Position numbers and translations under genes: made by a program | Notes under the pieces: model-generated | Seen by the model: the letters and a program-made list of their open reading frames with translations, nothing else | Told to the model about the DNA's origin: nothing | Database searches by the model: none | In this document: piece after piece, positions 5,076 to 6,212 of the stretch | How positions within the stretch are numbered: position 1 is the stretch's first letter | Layout: each line of letters starts with the position of its first letter | Assembly (NCBI GenBank): GCA_025966295.1 | Contig: JAOPVD010000003.1 | Span: 1-6,212, forward strand | DNA length: 6,212 bases | Direction: 5' to 3' | Source: Frankiales bacterium | GTDB lineage: Bacteria > Actinomycetota > Actinomycetes > Mycobacteriales > SCTD01

Positions 5076-6011
5076 TCATTCCCCGCGGGCCGCAAGCCAG
5101 CGCTCGGCGTCGAGCGCGGCCGCGCAGCCGCTGCCGGCAGCGGTGATCGCCTGCCGGTAGGTGTGGTCGACCAGGTCCCCGGCCGCGAAGACGCCGTCCA
5201 GGTTGGTGCGGGTGCTCCGGCCGGCGACCACGACGTACCCCTCGTCGTCGAGCTCGACCTGGCCCTTGACGAGCTCGGAGCGCGGGTCGTGCCCGATCGC
5301 GATGAACAGGCCGGTCGCCGGCAGATCCGAACTCTAGCCGGTCTTGAGGTTGCGCAGGCTCACAGACGCGAGCTTGACGTCGCCGTTGGCGGACAGGACC
5401 TCGGTGTCCCAGATGAAGCGGATCTTCTCGTTGGCGAAGGCCCGCTCCTGCATGATCTTGCTGGCCCGCAGGCTGTCGCGGCGGTGCACGAGGGTGACGG
5501 TGCGGGCGAAGCGGGTCAGGAAGGTGGCCTCCTCGAGCGCGCTGTCGCCGCCACCGACGACCACGATGTCCTGCTCGCGGAAGAAGAAGCCGTCGCAGGT
5601 GGCGCACCAGCTGACGCCGTGGCCGGCCAGCTCCTTCTCGCCGGGGATGCCGAGCTCGCGGTAGCCCGAGCCCATCGCCAGCACGACCGTCTCGGCGAGG
5701 AAGGTGTCGGCGCCGACCTTGACGACCTTGGGCGAGACCGTGAGGTCCACGCTGGTGACGTCGTCGGTGACGAACGTGGTGCCGAACCGCTCGGCCTGGC
5801 TGCGGAGCTTGTCCATGAGGTCGGGCCCCATGACGCCCTCGGGGAAGCCGGGGAAGTTCTCGACGTCCGTGGTGTTCATCAGCGCGCCACCGGCAGTGAC
5901 CGCGCCCTCGAAGGCGAGTGGCTGCAGCCCGGCACGGGCCAGGTAGATCGCGGCCGTGTATCCGGACGGCCCGGAGCCGATGACGATGGACTGGTGTACC
6001 TCGGTGCTCAC
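5076..6011 (-). pseudogene. trxB: Thioredoxin reductase, NADPH-dependent, interrupted by one in-frame TAG at codon 226
   Basis: The frame runs 311 codons from a GTG at 6011 (GAGAGG six bases upstream) to a TGA at 5076-5078, the normal length of TrxB, with one TAG at 5334-5336. Before it: FAD motif GSGPSG (12-17), redox site CATC (136-139), NADPH motif GGGDSALEE (153-161) and HRRD (176-179). After it: LPATGLFIAIGHDPR (230-244) and GVFAAGDLVDHTYRQA (273-288), the C-terminal FAD-binding segment, still perfectly conserved. A termination product of 225 residues ends NLKTG and lacks that segment, so it should not fold as an active FAD enzyme. The family usually has Glu at this position, so a GAG to TAG change is the simplest origin; no bases are gained or lost. 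The intact 3' part means the change is very recent, an error, or suppressed. If read through, it reduces TrxA with NADPH. Confidence 0.85.
5334..5336 (-). other. In-frame amber codon within trxB
   Basis: The minus-strand codons here read AAG ACC GGC TAG AGT TCG GAT CTG CCG, where the TrxB family reads K-T-G-E-(T/S)-S-(E/D)-L-P. Reading continues in the same frame on both sides. AGT and GAT are T-ending codons, uncommon in these genes. parB, the aminotransferase and trxA all end with TAG, so the codon is not reassigned genome-wide. Confidence 0.9.
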
Positions 6012-6043
6012 TGCCGGCCTCTCGTAGTGCGGACACCCCGCTC

Positions 6044-6069
6044 AACGTCATCGTAGGGAGAGTCCTTCC
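6044..6069 (-). promoter_or_regulatory. Candidate sigma-R/SigH-type promoter of trxB-trxA
   Basis: On the minus strand GGAAG (6069-6065) is followed by exactly 18 bases and then GTTG (from 6046). The known consensus of the thiol-stress ECF sigma factors SigR (Streptomyces) and SigH (mycobacteria) is GGAAY-N18-GTT, differing here only in the last base of the -35. Thioredoxin operons are classic targets of these factors. The site is 32 bases before the GTG of trxB, leaving room for a short leader with the GAGAGG ribosome site. Confidence 0.5.
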
Positions 6070-6081
6070 TCCCGCGCGGGA
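6070..6081. repeat. 12-bp palindrome TCCCGCGCGGGA between trxB and the divergent gene
   Basis: A perfect palindrome directly abutting the -35-like element of the candidate trxB promoter and 16 bases before the start of the divergent gene. It could be a regulator-binding site acting on either gene, but G+C-rich palindromes of this size can occur by chance in such DNA. Confidence 0.35.
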
Positions 6082-6097
6082 TGACAGGATCATGACC

Positions 6098-6212
6098 ATG
6101 TCTCCGGTTCGTTGCGCCGCGCATCCAGCCCGCCCGGCGGTGGACCGCTGCCCCGTCTGCGAGCGCCCGCGCTGCGGCGCCGACCAGGCCGCCGCGCCCG
6201 GTGGTGGCTGCA
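6098..6212 (+). CDS. N-terminal part of a protein with a B-box-like zinc-binding motif (3' end outside the window)
   Basis: The frame is open from ATG 6098 to the window end (38 codons visible). An alternative in-frame ATG lies at 6092; 6098 is preferred because AGGA lies eight bases upstream, while it is only two bases from 6092. The visible sequence holds a Cys/His pattern counted from 6098: C6-x2-H9-x8-C18-x2-C21-x4-C26-x2-D29-x8-C38, with local words CAAHP, CPVCERPRC and APGGGC. This resembles the B-box zinc-finger spacing and the N-terminal zinc motif of many actinobacterial rhomboid-type membrane proteins. The rest of the protein is not visible, so its function is unknown. It diverges from trxB across 86 bases. 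In mycobacteria the neighbouring genes here are an anti-sigma factor and sigM, but nothing visible shows that this is their counterpart. Confidence 0.65.
   Translation, partial: MSPVRCAAHPARPAVDRCPVCERPRCGADQAAAPGGGC

Noticed and set aside
5076..5336. Frameshift as the cause of the trxB interruption
   Set aside because: Codons on both sides of the TAG are in the same frame and the distance between conserved motifs is unchanged, so there is no indel.
5334..5336. TAG read as pyrrolysine or a general code change
   Set aside because: TAG terminates three neighbouring genes normally, no pylTSBCD genes are visible, and the position is not a known site for special amino acids in TrxB.
5053..6099. 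Alternative 348-codon open frame across trxB on the minus strand
   Set aside because: It is the shifted frame of trxB; its Arg-rich product has no family features, whereas the trxB frame carries every conserved motif.

Overview
The window is a high-G+C (roughly 70% by eye), gene-dense piece of an actinobacterial chromosome. Protein style and gene order fit the Nocardioidaceae/Propionibacteriales or a relative; this placement is inference. The order parA-parB, Rv3916c-like acetyltransferase, cwlM-like amidase, trxA, trxB matches the origin-proximal block of Mycobacterium tuberculosis (Rv3918c to Rv3913). The segment therefore probably lies beside oriC, although no oriC or perfect parS site is inside it.

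Layout. Positions 1-1325 (+): the C-terminal part of ParA, then complete parB, joined by a GTGA start/stop overlap. Positions 1322-2638 (-): a PLP-dependent fold-type I aminotransferase, convergent with parB; the two stop codons share one CTAG. Positions 2639-2709: a short divergent promoter region in which both genes look leaderless. Positions 2710-3440 (+): a 36-codon membrane microprotein, coupled by an ATGA overlap to a GNAT acetyltransferase. Positions 3453-4568 (-): a CwlM-like protein with two peptidoglycan-binding repeats and an Amidase_3 domain. A strong 12-bp hairpin terminator (4657-4684) separates it from the trxB-trxA operon (4696-6011, -). Positions 6098-6212 (+): the 5' end of a gene encoding a B-box-like Cys/His zinc-binding N-terminus.

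How the genes work together. ParA and ParB segregate the origin region. The CwlM-like protein links to cell-wall synthesis. TrxB and TrxA form the NADPH-dependent disulfide-reducing system and appear to be driven by a sigma-R/SigH-type oxidative-stress promoter (GGAAG-N18-GTT).

The main anomaly is in trxB. The reading frame is intact for 311 codons except for a single in-frame TAG at codon 226 (5334-5336), which would remove the C-terminal FAD-binding segment of a normally important enzyme. It is a substitution, not a frameshift. Real pseudogenisation, a sequencing error and stop-codon suppression cannot be told apart from the sequence alone. I found no mobile element, CRISPR array, tRNA or rRNA, and no clearly new multi-gene system. 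The most novel-looking items are the leaderless membrane microprotein and the B-box-like partial gene.
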